Source: Paracoccus luteus
Lineage (GTDB): Bacteria; Pseudomonadota; Alphaproteobacteria; Rhodobacterales; Rhodobacteraceae
Assembly (NCBI RefSeq): GCF_004522155.1
Contig: NZ_SDEA01000008.1
Location: forward strand, 62,001 to 126,000
DNA: 64,000 bases
Direction of reading: 5' to 3'
The notes beneath the pieces are model-generated. The model ran no database searches and was not told where the DNA came from. It saw only the letters and a list, made by a program, of their open reading frames with translations. Of this stretch, positions 45,096 through 54,783 are shown piece by piece. The translations under genes and the position numbers were made by a program. Position 1 is the first letter of the stretch, and each line of letters starts with the position of its first letter.

Positions 45096-45884
45096 TCAGC
45101 GGACCGGAACGGCGCTTTCGACCACCGGCGCGCCGCTGGCGGGCAGCAGCGCGGCCGTGGTCTGCCCCCCTGCGGGCAGCAGATAGCCGTCCGGCGTCTC
45201 GACCAGCGGCCCTTCCAGCGCGGCGCTTTCGGCCGGGGTGCGGACGCGGACCTTGGCGTTCATCGGCGTCATCTCATACAGGTCCAGGATGTCCTGGTTG
45301 AACAGCCGGATGCACCCGGCCGAGGTCGCCTTGCCGATCGACGACGGGTCCAGCGTGCCGTGGATGCGATACATCGTGTCCTGACCGCCCTGATACAGAT
45401 ACAGCGCGCGCGATCCCAGCGGGTTGGTCGGGCCGCCCGGCAGGCCGCCGCGGACCGGACCATACAGTTCCGGCTCGGTGCGGACCATGTTCGCGGTGGG
45501 CGTCCAGGACGGCCATGCGGCCTTGCGCCGGATCGTGGCGTTGCCGGCGAAACCGGTCCCGGCGCGCCCGACCGCGATGCCAAAGCGCGTGGCCTCGTTG
45601 CCTTCGTGCACCAGATAAAGGACGCGGGCATAGGGATCGACGACGATCGTGCCGGCCGCCTCGCCGCCGTTATAGGCGACGCGCTGGCGGCGGTTGCGCT
45701 CGGTCAGATAGGCGGGCTTGACCGCCTTGATGTCGATCGGCTCGCCGTTGGGACCGGCATCGGTGCGGGCCTGATAGATGGCGGGCACCGGGGCCGAGGC
45801 GGCGGTCGGCGCGGTGGCGGTGGTCTCGGGGGCGCAGGCGGCAAGGCCCAGCGCCATCGCCAGCATGACGGGTGCGAAACGCAT
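45096..45884 (-). CDS. L,D-transpeptidase (YkuD) lipoprotein
   Basis: Envelope L,D-transpeptidase, 262 residues. It makes 3-3 peptidoglycan cross-links or attaches proteins such as lipoprotein to peptidoglycan. An N-terminal lipobox (GLAAC, Cys17) implies membrane anchoring. The YkuD domain spans about residues 75-225. The active-site motif is HGTLDPSSIGK with His175 and then SAGCIRLFN with the nucleophile Cys191. LYLVHEGNEATRFGIAVG is typical of this subfamily in alphaproteobacteria. It is monocistronic with a terminator at 45042-45074. TTGAAGGAAA gives the ribosome site. Confidence 0.92.
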   Translation of the reverse strand: MRFAPVMLAMALGLAACAPETTATAPTAASAPVPAIYQARTDAGPNGEPIDIKAVKPAYLTERNRRQRVAYNGGEAAGTIVVDPYARVLYLVHEGNEATRFGIAVGRAGTGFAGNATIRRKAAWPSWTPTANMVRTEPELYGPVRGGLPGGPTNPLGSRALYLYQGGQDTMYRIHGTLDPSSIGKATSAGCIRLFNQDILDLYEMTPMNAKVRVRTPAESAALEGPLVETPDGYLLPAGGQTTAALLPASGAPVVESAVPVR

Positions 45885-46251
45885 CGGGTTTCCTTCAAGA
45901 CGGTCAGGGCCGGGCGGGCAATGCCTGCGGCCCGAAGGTGGCAGCTTTGGACGTCGGAGGCAGGCGGGGCAGACCGCGCGCCGACTCGGATGGGTCCGTT
46001 ACGCCGCGCGCCGGGCGCAAGGTCAAGCAAAGCGGCGCGGAAAAGCCGGCCGCGTGGCAGAAATGTGTCGGCCCGCCCCGGCACCGCCCGCCCGGCTAAG
46101 CTGCGGGCAGGGCGACAGAAAGTTGCCAAAATGTCGCAGGCGGTCCGGCGAATCAAGTTCTCGTGCGCCGCGCCGGAACCCCTTGGGGCATGGCTTGTTG
46201 TCTGCGCAGGACAGGCGTCCCCGCGGCGCTGCAATCGAAAGGACTGCGTTC
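45885..46251. other. Gene-free divergent region with a candidate stress promoter
   Basis: The 367 bases between the L,D-transpeptidase gene and the GlsB/YeaQ gene hold no credible coding frame. They presumably contain divergent promoters. The only clear signal I see is the EcfG-like site at 46175 near the right end. Confidence 0.5.
46175..46199 (+). promoter_or_regulatory. EcfG-like promoter of the GlsB/YeaQ gene
   Basis: GGAAC (46175-46179), 16 bases, TGTT (46196-46199). It matches the EcfG consensus except T for C in the -10. It lies 53 bases before the ATG of a family often under general stress control. Confidence 0.4.
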
Positions 46252-46533
46252 ATGGGCTTTATCATCGCCATCATCATCGGCGCCATTGCTGGCTGGCTGG
46301 CCGGCCAGATCGTCAAGGGCCACGGCCAGGGCGTCGTGATGAACATCATCGTCGGCATCATCGGCGCGCTGATCGCCAACTTCCTGTTCCCGGCGTTCGG
46401 CTGGAACATCGGGGCCGCCCCCGCGACGGCAGACAATGCCGTGGTGGGCACCAGCATCCTCGGCTCGATCATCTTCTCGACCATCGGCGCGGTGCTCCTG
46501 CTGCTGGTCCTGCGGCTGTTCAACCGGTCCTGA
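46252..46533 (+). CDS. GlsB/YeaQ/YmgE-family stress-response membrane protein
   Basis: A 93-residue hydrophobic protein of the transglycosylase-associated (GlsB/YeaQ/YmgE) family. Three membrane helices are visible: FIIAIIIGAIAGWLAGQIVKG, with the conserved GAIAGWLAG, then NIIVGIIGALIANFLF, and GSIIFSTIGAVLLLLVLRLF. Despite the name it has no enzymatic motif; members are commonly induced by stress, but the role is unknown. GAAAGGA is the ribosome site. A candidate EcfG promoter lies upstream and a hairpin terminator downstream. Confidence 0.9.
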   Translation: MGFIIAIIIGAIAGWLAGQIVKGHGQGVVMNIIVGIIGALIANFLFPAFGWNIGAAPATADNAVVGTSILGSIIFSTIGAVLLLLVLRLFNRS

Positions 46534-46563
46534 ACCCGCCGGAACCGGACCCGCAATCCCGCG

Positions 46564-46593
46564 ACCCCCGCCCCTTCGGCGGGGGTTCGTCTG
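46564..46593. terminator. Bidirectional hairpin between glsB-like gene and creatinase-like fragment
   Basis: An 8-bp stem CCCCCGCC (46565-46572)/GGCGGGGG (46578-46585), loop CCTTC, followed by TTCGTCTGTT. It separates the convergent ends of the GlsB-like gene and the short minus-strand gene. Confidence 0.6.
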
Positions 46594-46594
46594 T

Positions 46595-46942
46595 TCAGCC
46601 CGCAAGCGAACCCCCGATCCCGCGCAGCACGTCGGCCGAGATGTCCACCGCCCGCCGCGGCATCAGCGCCGCGTCCAGCGCCGCCCTGCCCGGCGCGGTC
46701 ATCCCGCCCCCCTCGTATCCGACCACCCGGCCCGTGCCCGCGATCCGCGCGACGGCGGGCCACAACCCGTCGCCGCCCCGGTCCACGGCCACGCGGCACC
46801 CGGCCGTGACGACCAGCGCGGCCCCGTCGCCCCCGCCATGCCATGCGATGGCCGCAGCCGACGTCAGCACCGCCACATCGACCCCCCGCCCGTCCATGAT
46901 CGCCCGCAAGGCCAGCAGGCGGCCGCCGTCACCCTGTCCCAT
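46595..46942 (-). pseudogene. Creatinase-N-like fragment (truncated M24 metallopeptidase?)
   Basis: A short frame of 115 residues with a good ribosome site (AAAGGGG six bases before ATG). RLLALRAIMDGRGVDVAVLTS and VVGYEGGG followed by AVDISADVLRGI resemble the N-terminal domain of creatinase/aminopeptidase P/ectoine hydrolase proteins (the pattern RLARLRAxMxxxGLDALLLT ... VGxE ... LVDxS). The catalytic pita-bread domain that should follow is absent: the frame stops right before a hairpin. It is either a remnant of a deleted M24 gene or a stand-alone domain. I am not certain of the assignment. Confidence 0.4.
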
Positions 46943-47040
46943 CCCGCCCCTTTCGCGCATCCGGCCAGAATGCGCGGGCCGGGGCTTTCGTCAACCTGCG
47001 GGCCGCAGCCACCACCCGCGCAGCCTTTGCGCGGAATGGA

Positions 47041-47060
47041 TTCTCCTGGCCCAAATACTC
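47041..47060 (-). repeat. Partial dispersed element (GAGTATTT form)
   Basis: On the minus strand GAGTATTTGGGCCAGGAG, closely like GATATTTCGGGCCAAGAG of copy 2, but without an adjacent inverted repeat. It lies upstream of the MFS transporter gene. Confidence 0.35.
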
Positions 47061-47117
47061 ATCTTTTTTCGCGGCCGCGCTGATTGTCCCCGCCTGCGCC
47101 GCTGCTAGGGTGGCGCC

Positions 47118-48752
47118 ATGCGACCGCAATCCTCGACCCTGGCGCCGTTCCGCCACAAGGCGTTCCGCACCCTCTGGGCGGCCACGCTGGTGTCGAACTT
47201 CGGCGGGCTGGTGCAGGCGGTGGGCGCGGCCTGGCTGATGACGCAGCTGACCGACAGCGCGACGCTGATCGCGCTGGTGCAGGCGTCCAACACCCTGCCG
47301 ATCATGCTGTTCGCGCTGGTATCGGGGGCGCTGGCCGACATCTTCGACCGCCGCCGCCTGCTGCTGGCGGCGATCGGGGTGATGGCGGGCGGGTCGCTGC
47401 TGCTGGCCGCCGCCGCCTGGCTGGGCTGGCTTGCACCGTGGAGCCTCTTGGCCTTCACCTTCGTCATCGGCATGGGGCAGGCGCTCTACAACCCGCCGTG
47501 GCAGGCGAGCGTGGGCGACCTGGTGCCGCGCGCCGATGTGCCGGCGGCGGTGACGCTGAACTCGGTCGGGTTCAACCTGATGCGGTCGGTGGGTCCGGCG
47601 GCGGGCGGGCTGATCGTCGCGGGGTTCGGCGCGGCGGCGGCATTCGCCGTCAACGCCGCCAGCTATCTGCCGCTGCTGGGGGCGATGCTGCGCTGGCAGC
47701 CGCCCGTCCGGCCCCGCACCGTCGCGCCGGAACCGCTGGGTCCGGCCTTGGCGGCCGGGCTGCGCTATGTCGCGCTGTCGCCCAACCTGATGCGGGTGCT
47801 GGCGCGGGCCTCGCTGTTCGGCATGTCGGCGGTGTCGGTGCTGGCGCTGCTGCCGCTGATCGCGACCAGCCACCCTGCGGGCGGTTCGCTGACGCTGGGC
47901 CTGCTGCTGGGCTGCTATGGCATAGGCGCGATCAGCGGGGCCGCGCTGAACACCCGCATCCGCGCAAGGCTCAGCAACGAAAGCGTCGTCCGGCTGGCGT
48001 TCGCGCTGTTCGCGCTGTCCTGCGTGGCGCTGGCGCTGACCGACAACGCCTGGCTGCAGGGGCTGGCCCTGCTGCCCGCGGGCGCCAGCTGGGTGATGGC
48101 GCTGTCGCTGTTCAACGTGACGGTGCAGCTGTCCACCCCGCGCTGGGTCGTGGCCCGCGCGCTGGCGCTGTATCAGACGGCGACGTTCGGGGGCATGGCG
48201 CTGGGGTCGGGGCTGTGGGGCGCCATCGCGGGCGCGTGGTCGGTCGATCACGCCCTGCTGGGGGCGGCGGCGCTGCTGGTCGTGGGGGCGCTGGTCGGGC
48301 ACTGGTTCAGCCAGCCCGAATACGGCACGCTGGACCTGGACCCGGTTAACCGGTTCCGCGAACCCTCGCTGGCGCTGGACCTGCGGGGCCGGTCGGGGCC
48401 GATCATGGTCATGGTCGATTACCGCATCGCGCCCCGGGACACGCCGGCCTTTCTGCGGCTGATGGCGCTGCGCCGCAACATCCGCCGCCGCGACGGGGCG
48501 CGCAACTGGGCGCTGCTGCGCGATCTGGAAAACCCGGAAACGTGGTCGGAATCCTATCACATCGCGACCTGGGACGAATACGTCCGCCACAACCTGCGCC
48601 GCACCAAGTCGGACAACATCGTCGGCGAAAAGCTCAGCGCGCTGCACCAGGGCGAGGATGCCCCCCAGGTCCACCGCATGATCGAGCGGCACAGCGTCAG
48701 CCCCGCCGACGACCTGCCGCTGATCGGCCGGATCGAGGTGCCGGGGTCGTGA
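47118..48752 (+). CDS. MFS_3-type transporter with C-terminal soluble domain
   Basis: Major facilitator superfamily exporter, 544 residues. The first 420 or so form 12 helices, beginning ALWAATLVSNFGGLVQAVGAAWLM-like sequence (seen here as LWAATLVSNFGG) with the loop 2-3 motif GALADIFDRRRLLL. This is the EntS/transmembrane secretion effector (MFS_3) group. The last 115 residues are soluble and, with IMVMVDYRIAPRDTPAFLRLM and ESYHIATWDEYVRHNLR, resemble an antibiotic-biosynthesis-monooxygenase-like fold. That tail is known in this subfamily, and its function is unclear. Cargo unknown. Confidence 0.88.
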   Translation: MRPQSSTLAPFRHKAFRTLWAATLVSNFGGLVQAVGAAWLMTQLTDSATLIALVQASNTLPIMLFALVSGALADIFDRRRLLLAAIGVMAGGSLLLAAAAWLGWLAPWSLLAFTFVIGMGQALYNPPWQASVGDLVPRADVPAAVTLNSVGFNLMRSVGPAAGGLIVAGFGAAAAFAVNAASYLPLLGAMLRWQPPVRPRTVAPEPLGPALAAGLRYVALSPNLMRVLARASLFGMSAVSVLALLPLIATSHPAGGSLTLGLLLGCYGIGAISGAALNTRIRARLSNESVVRLAFALFALSCVALALTDNAWLQGLALLPAGASWVMALSLFNVTVQLSTPRWVVARALALYQTATFGGMALGSGLWGAIAGAWSVDHALLGAAALLVVGALVGHWFSQPEYGTLDLDPVNRFREPSLALDLRGRSGPIMVMVDYRIAPRDTPAFLRLMALRRNIRRRDGARNWALLRDLENPETWSESYHIATWDEYVRHNLRRTKSDNIVGEKLSALHQGEDAPQVHRMIERHSVSPADDLPLIGRIEVPGS

Positions 48753-48888
48753 CCGATCCTTGACCGGGCGTTCGTCCCGGGGTTGTCGGGGCGCGTCTCG
48801 CATCGCACGGGCCGCGCCATCGCTGCGGCGGCCTTGTCCCCGCCCGGCCGGCCCCGTATCCACGCCGAAACTTCCGAAAGGGCAAGAC

Positions 48889-49443
48889 GTGTCACAATTC
48901 ACCGTTGCGATGCTGGTCGCAAGCACCCGCACAGGGTCCATCAACGTCCGGCTGGCCAAGGCGATCGAGGCGCTTGCGCCCGAGACGCTTTCGTTCAACT
49001 GGGTGCAGATGGACGACCTGCCGTTCTATCACGGCGACCTGGAAGGCGACCGCCCCGCCGCCGTGCGGCGCTTTGTGTCCGAGATCGAGGCCGCCGACGC
49101 CGTCTGCATCGTGACGCCGGAATACAACCGCTCGATCCCCGCGGTCCTCAAGAACGCGATCGACTGGGGGTCCAAGCCCGGCGACCGCAACGTCTGGCGC
49201 GACAAGGTCGTCGCCATGTCCGGCACCTCGCCCGGCGGCATCGGCACGGCCGTCGGCCAGCAGCACCTGCGCCAGATCCTGTCGATCCTGAACGCGGTCG
49301 TCGTCCCCGGCGAGGTCTATGTCACGTTCAAGACGCCCGACATGATCGACGCGGCGGGCAACGTCGCCGACGACAGCGTCCGCGACTTTATCGCTGCCTT
49401 TGCCAAGCGGTTCGAGGCGCTGATCCGGCGGATGCGCGACTAG
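48889..49443 (+). CDS. NADPH-dependent FMN reductase (ChrR/azoreductase type)
   Basis: Flavodoxin-fold oxidoreductase, 184 residues. AMLVASTRTGSINVRLAKAI is the FMN phosphate loop at the N-terminus, and TPEYNRSIPAVLKNAIDW is the family signature around the isoalloxazine ring. MSGTSPGGIGTAVGQQHLR follows, as in quinone/chromate reductases. It would reduce quinones, azo compounds or metals in the cytosol. It starts with GTG, preceded by GAAAGGGCAAGAC; no ATG fits. Upstream extension to 48760 lacks similarity. Confidence 0.9.
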   Translation: MSQFTVAMLVASTRTGSINVRLAKAIEALAPETLSFNWVQMDDLPFYHGDLEGDRPAAVRRFVSEIEAADAVCIVTPEYNRSIPAVLKNAIDWGSKPGDRNVWRDKVVAMSGTSPGGIGTAVGQQHLRQILSILNAVVVPGEVYVTFKTPDMIDAAGNVADDSVRDFIAAFAKRFEALIRRMRD

Positions 49444-49681
49444 GGACATCCCGGCCGCCGGTCCGATCGCCGCGTCGATAAGGGGGCCGAGCGGACGGGT
49501 TTCCTGCCGCGTCGCAGTGGGTTAGGACAGGGGCAGGAAGGCGCGGCGGGTGGCATGCCGCCTGTCGCCTGCTCAACTGACGCGGTGGTGAAGCAAAGCC
49601 GATGGTGACTTGCATCCGTGAACCGGCAGGGCGCGGGCGGGCGCGTGACGCGACCGCCCACGCGCAACCACGGCATCCGCG

Positions 49682-50620
49682 ATGCGGCCGCTGATCCGCC
49701 GCCTGATCTCGCTGGTCGTCAGCCTGCTTGTCGCCTCGGCGGTGATCTTTGCGGTCGTGGACCTGGTGCCGGGCGATCCGGCCAGCTTCATGCTGGGGAC
49801 CGGGGCGCAACCCGACACCGTGGCGGCGTTGCGGGCGCAGATGGGGTTGGACCTGCCGTGGCCCGTGCGTTACGCGCGCTGGCTGGGCGGGGTGGTCACG
49901 GGCGATCTGGGCACCAGCCTTGCCTATAAGACGCCGGTGGCGGGGATGATCGCCGACCGGGTGCAGGTGTCGCTGCCGCTGGCGGTGCTGGCGCTGGGGC
50001 TGGCCATCGCGGTGGCCTTTCCGGCGGGCATGTTCGCCGCCAGCCGCCGCGGCCGGGCGGGCGACGTGGCGGTGATGGGCGGCACGCAGCTGGGGATCGC
50101 GCTGCCCAATTTCTGGTTCGCGATGCTGCTGGTGCTGGTCTTTGCGGTGCGGCTGCGCTGGCTGCCGGCGGGCGGCTTTCCCGGCTGGGGCCATCCGCTT
50201 GCGGCGCTGAAATCGCTGATCCTGCCCGCCGTCGCGCTGGCGCTGCCGCAGGCGGCGATCCTTGCCCGCGTGCTGCGATCCGCGCTGATCGAGACGCTGG
50301 GGCAGGATTACATCCGCTCGGCCCGCGCCAAGGGCCTCAGCCGGGGCCAGGCGCTGCGCCGCCATGCGCTGCGCAATGCGCTGATCCCGGTGCTGACCAT
50401 CCTGGGGATGCAGTTCTCGTTCCTGCTGGCCGGTGCGATCATCATCGAGAACGTGTTCTATCTGCCTGGTCTGGGCCGGCTGATCTTTCAGGCGATCAGC
50501 CAGCGCGACCTGGTGGTGGTGCAGTCGGCGGTGCTGGTGCTGGTCGCGGCGGTGATCGTCGTCACCTTCCTTGTCGATCTGGCCTATGCCGCCGTGGACC
50601 CAAGGCTGCGCGGCCGATGA
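49682..50620 (+). CDS. Dipeptide/oligopeptide ABC permease (DppB-like)
   Basis: Inner-membrane permease of the DppB/OppB type, 312 residues, six helices. The N-terminal helix and periplasmic GDPASFMLGTGAQ segment match the family, and the EAA loop is visible in DYIRSARAKGLSRGQALRRHALRNAL. It is the first gene of a three-gene operon with ATGA overlaps. No binding-protein gene is adjacent; the family 5 binding protein at 41567 is the nearest candidate. The 238 bases upstream show no gene and no clear promoter. Confidence 0.92.
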   Translation: MRPLIRRLISLVVSLLVASAVIFAVVDLVPGDPASFMLGTGAQPDTVAALRAQMGLDLPWPVRYARWLGGVVTGDLGTSLAYKTPVAGMIADRVQVSLPLAVLALGLAIAVAFPAGMFAASRRGRAGDVAVMGGTQLGIALPNFWFAMLLVLVFAVRLRWLPAGGFPGWGHPLAALKSLILPAVALALPQAAILARVLRSALIETLGQDYIRSARAKGLSRGQALRRHALRNALIPVLTILGMQFSFLLAGAIIIENVFYLPGLGRLIFQAISQRDLVVVQSAVLVLVAAVIVVTFLVDLAYAAVDPRLRGR

Positions 50621-51425
50621 GGGCGGGGCTGGTCCTTGGCGCGGTGCTGACATCCGTCGCGGTGGCCGCGGCGCTGCTGTCGTTCGTCTGGACGCCCTTT
50701 GACGTGACCGGCGTCAGCATCGCCGACAAGCTGCGCCCGCCGTCGGCCGCCCATCCCTTCGGCACCGATCATTTCGGGCGCGACATGCTGTCGATGGTGA
50801 TGGTCGGCGCGCGCACCTCGCTGGCCGTGGCGCTGGTCGCGGTCGGCATCGGCGTGGGCGCGGGCGTGCCGCTGGGCCTGCTGGCGGCGGCGCGGGGCGG
50901 CTGGGCGGACGAGGTCGTGATGCGCGGCAACGACCTGGTGTTCGCCTTCCCCTCGCTGGTGATCGCGATCCTGATCACGGCGGCGTTCGGGCCGTCGGCG
51001 GTGAACGCGATCCTGGCCATCGGCATCTTCAACATCCCGGTGTTCGCCCGCGTCACCCGCGCGGCGGCGCTGCCGATCTGGACGCTGGATTACATCCGCG
51101 CCGCGCAGGTCGCGGGCAAGGGCCGGGCCCGCATCAGCGTCGAACATGTCCTGCCCAACCTCGCCAGCCTGCTGATCGTGCAGGGCACGATCCAGTTCAG
51201 CCTGGGGATATTGGCCGAGGCCGGGCTGTCCTATGTCGGCCTTGGCGCGCAGCCGCCCACGCCCAGCTGGGGCCGCATGCTGGCCGAGGCGCAGACGATG
51301 GTCACGCTGGCCCCCCACGTGGCCATCGTGCCGGGGATCGCCATCGTGCTGACCGTGCTGGGGCTGAACCTGCTGGGCGACGGGTTCCGCGACGCGCTGG
51401 ACCCGCGGCTTAAGGCGCGGCTGGC

Positions 51426-51429
<4 letters not shown>
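50617..51429 (+). CDS. Dipeptide/oligopeptide ABC permease (DppC-like)
   Basis: Second permease of the operon, 270 residues. HPFGTDHFGRDMLSMVMVGARTSL is the diagnostic DppC/OppC N-terminal segment (short forms: HPFGTDHFGRD). The EAA loop lies in DYIRAAQVAGKGRARISVEHVLPN, and GLNLLGDGFRDALDPRL is the usual C-terminus. It pairs with the DppB-like subunit. Both ends overlap neighbours (ATGA). Confidence 0.92.
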
Positions 51430-53000
<1,571 letters not shown>

Positions 53001-53057
53001 CCCTTGCAGAACGGCCCGGACCGCCTAACTGACGGTGAACAGGCACGGAGGACAGCC

Positions 53058-53543
53058 ATGCAATGCCCGGTCGACGGCGAAACCCTGGTGATGAGCGAAC
53101 GCAGCGGGGTCGAGATCGACTATTGCCCCAAGTGCCGCGGCGTGTGGCTGGACCGGGGCGAGCTGGACAAGATCGTCGCCCGCGCCAGCGGCGACGAGCA
53201 GCGCCCGGTGGTGATGCAGGCACCCGGCGGCCCGGCCATCGACCCGACCTTGCAGCCGCCCGCCCATCCCACGGCCGCGCCGATGCTGCAGGGCGCGCCG
53301 CAATTCCCGACCGGCGACCGTGGCCGCGATGATCGCCGCCGTGACGACGACGACCGGCGTCGGGACGACGACGACCGTTACCGCACCGAGCGTCGCCGCG
53401 ACGACGACGACCGCCGCCGCGACCACGACGACCGCGGCTATCGCGCGGACGACCGCGATTACCGGCGCGACGACGATGATTACGAATACCGGGGGAAGAA
53501 GAAAAAGCGCGAATCGTTCCTGTCGGACCTGTTCGACTTCTAG
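53058..53543 (+). CDS. zf-TFIIB zinc-ribbon protein with Asp/Arg-rich repeat tail
   Basis: A 161-residue protein. The first 40 residues form a TFIIB-type zinc ribbon: CPVDGETL, then DYCPKCRGVWLDRGELDKI, with Cys3, Cys23 and Cys26 visible; the second Cys of the first knuckle is replaced by Asp, as in many bacterial members. A Pro/Ala linker is followed by a striking tail (about 105-145) of alternating Asp and Arg runs (DDRRRDDDDRRRDDDD type), then YEYRGKKKKRES and a hydrophobic end LSDLFDF. The function is unknown. CGGAGGA precedes the ATG. The tail is highly charged and likely disordered, possibly RNA- or condensate-related (inference). Confidence 0.85.
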   Translation: MQCPVDGETLVMSERSGVEIDYCPKCRGVWLDRGELDKIVARASGDEQRPVVMQAPGGPAIDPTLQPPAHPTAAPMLQGAPQFPTGDRGRDDRRRDDDDRRRDDDDRYRTERRRDDDDRRRDHDDRGYRADDRDYRRDDDDYEYRGKKKKRESFLSDLFDF

Positions 53544-53561
53544 GGGAACTCGCCAAATGGA

Positions 53562-53589
53562 CAGGCCCCGGCCGGTGGCGCGGGGCCTG
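53562..53589. terminator. Hairpin between zinc-ribbon gene and mcl1
   Basis: A 9-bp stem CAGGCCCCG/CGGGGCCTG with a 10-base loop, between two convergent genes. There is no good T-run on the plus side and only CCATTT on the minus side, so termination efficiency is uncertain. Confidence 0.45.
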
Positions 53590-53650
53590 CCTCTCCTCCC
53601 CCGAATGACGGCCGGGCCTCCCCGCCTGACCGTCCGGGTGTCGCGTTGTC

Positions 53651-54613
53651 CTAGTGCTGCTGGGCGATCAACTCTGCCTGCCGCACGATCACTTGTGCCT
53701 GACGGACGGACGCGATGTCAACCAGTCTACCTTTGTATACCGCCGCGCCGGCGCCGGACCGCTGGGCGTGGTCCATCGCGGCCAAAATCTCGCGCGCCTC
53801 GGTGACCGCGGCTTCGTTCGGCGAAAAGATCTCGTTGGCCATCGCGACCTGCGACGGGTGGATCGCCCATTTGCCGACCATCCCCAGCGTCGCGGACCGC
53901 AGCGCCTGCGCGCGGAACCCGTCGGCATCGCTGAAATCGCCGAACGGGCCGTCCACCGGCAGGATGCCGTGGGTGCGGCAGGCGGCGACGATGGCGGCCT
54001 GCGCCCAGTGCCACGGGTCGGACCAGTATTTCGCCCCCTCGCGCGCCATGTAATAGTTTTCCTGCGTCCCGCCGATGCCGGTCGTGGCCATGCCCATGCT
54101 GGCGGCGAAATCCGCCGCGCCCAGGCTCATCGCCTGCAGGCGGGGGGAACTGGCGGCGATCTCCTCGACGTGGCTGATGCCGGCGGCCGATTCGATGATG
54201 ACCTCGAACGCGATGGGCCTTGTGCGGCCCTTGGCCCGCTCGATTGCCGTGACCAACGCATCGACGGCGTAAAGGTCGGCCGCGTTGCCGACCTTGGGGA
54301 TCATGATCTGGTCCAGACGGTCCGACGCCTGTTCCAGCAGGTCCACCACGTCGCGATACCAGAACGGCGTGTCCAGCCCGTTGATCCGCACCGAAAGCGT
54401 CTTGTTGCCCCAGTCCACATCGCCGACCGCCTCGATCACGTTGCGGCGCGCCTGGTCCTTGTCGTCGGGTGCGACGCTGTCTTCCAGGTCAAGGTTGATG
54501 ACGTCGGCAGCCGATCCGGCCATTTTCGGGAACAGCGCCGGGCGCGAGCCGGGACCGAACAGCTGGCAGCGGTTCAGGCGGGCGGGCGGCGCGGGTTGCA
54601 GGCGGAAGGACAT
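53651..54613 (-). CDS. mcl1: L-malyl-CoA/beta-methylmalyl-CoA lyase
   Basis: Mg-dependent CoA-ester lyase of the CitE-like family, 320 residues. It cleaves beta-methylmalyl-CoA to glyoxylate and propionyl-CoA, and L-malyl-CoA to acetyl-CoA and glyoxylate, in the ethylmalonyl-CoA pathway. The sequence is very close in motif order to Rhodobacter Mcl1 as I know it: MSFRLQPAPPARLNRCQLFG, DVINLDLEDSVAPDDK, RINGLDTPFWYRDV, EVIIESAAGI with the metal Glu, and LGAADFAASMGM with the metal Asp. The GAGG ribosome site favours the ATG at 54613 over a GTG nine bases upstream. No other ethylmalonyl-CoA pathway gene is adjacent. Confidence 0.95.
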   Translation of the reverse strand: MSFRLQPAPPARLNRCQLFGPGSRPALFPKMAGSAADVINLDLEDSVAPDDKDQARRNVIEAVGDVDWGNKTLSVRINGLDTPFWYRDVVDLLEQASDRLDQIMIPKVGNAADLYAVDALVTAIERAKGRTRPIAFEVIIESAAGISHVEEIAASSPRLQAMSLGAADFAASMGMATTGIGGTQENYYMAREGAKYWSDPWHWAQAAIVAACRTHGILPVDGPFGDFSDADGFRAQALRSATLGMVGKWAIHPSQVAMANEIFSPNEAAVTEAREILAAMDHAQRSGAGAAVYKGRLVDIASVRQAQVIVRQAELIAQQH

Positions 54614-54783
54614 GGACGGCACCTCGGTAACGATGTTTCGCGGGATATGCCTGACGTGATAGATTGTTGCCGCAGCTGCATCAACCCGTGATGCAGCCGC
54701 AGCATGGCGGGCCGACCATCCGCGCGGTTGACCGCCCCGCCGGATTGGCGCAATCCCCTTTCAACACGAACAGGAGCGTCCGC

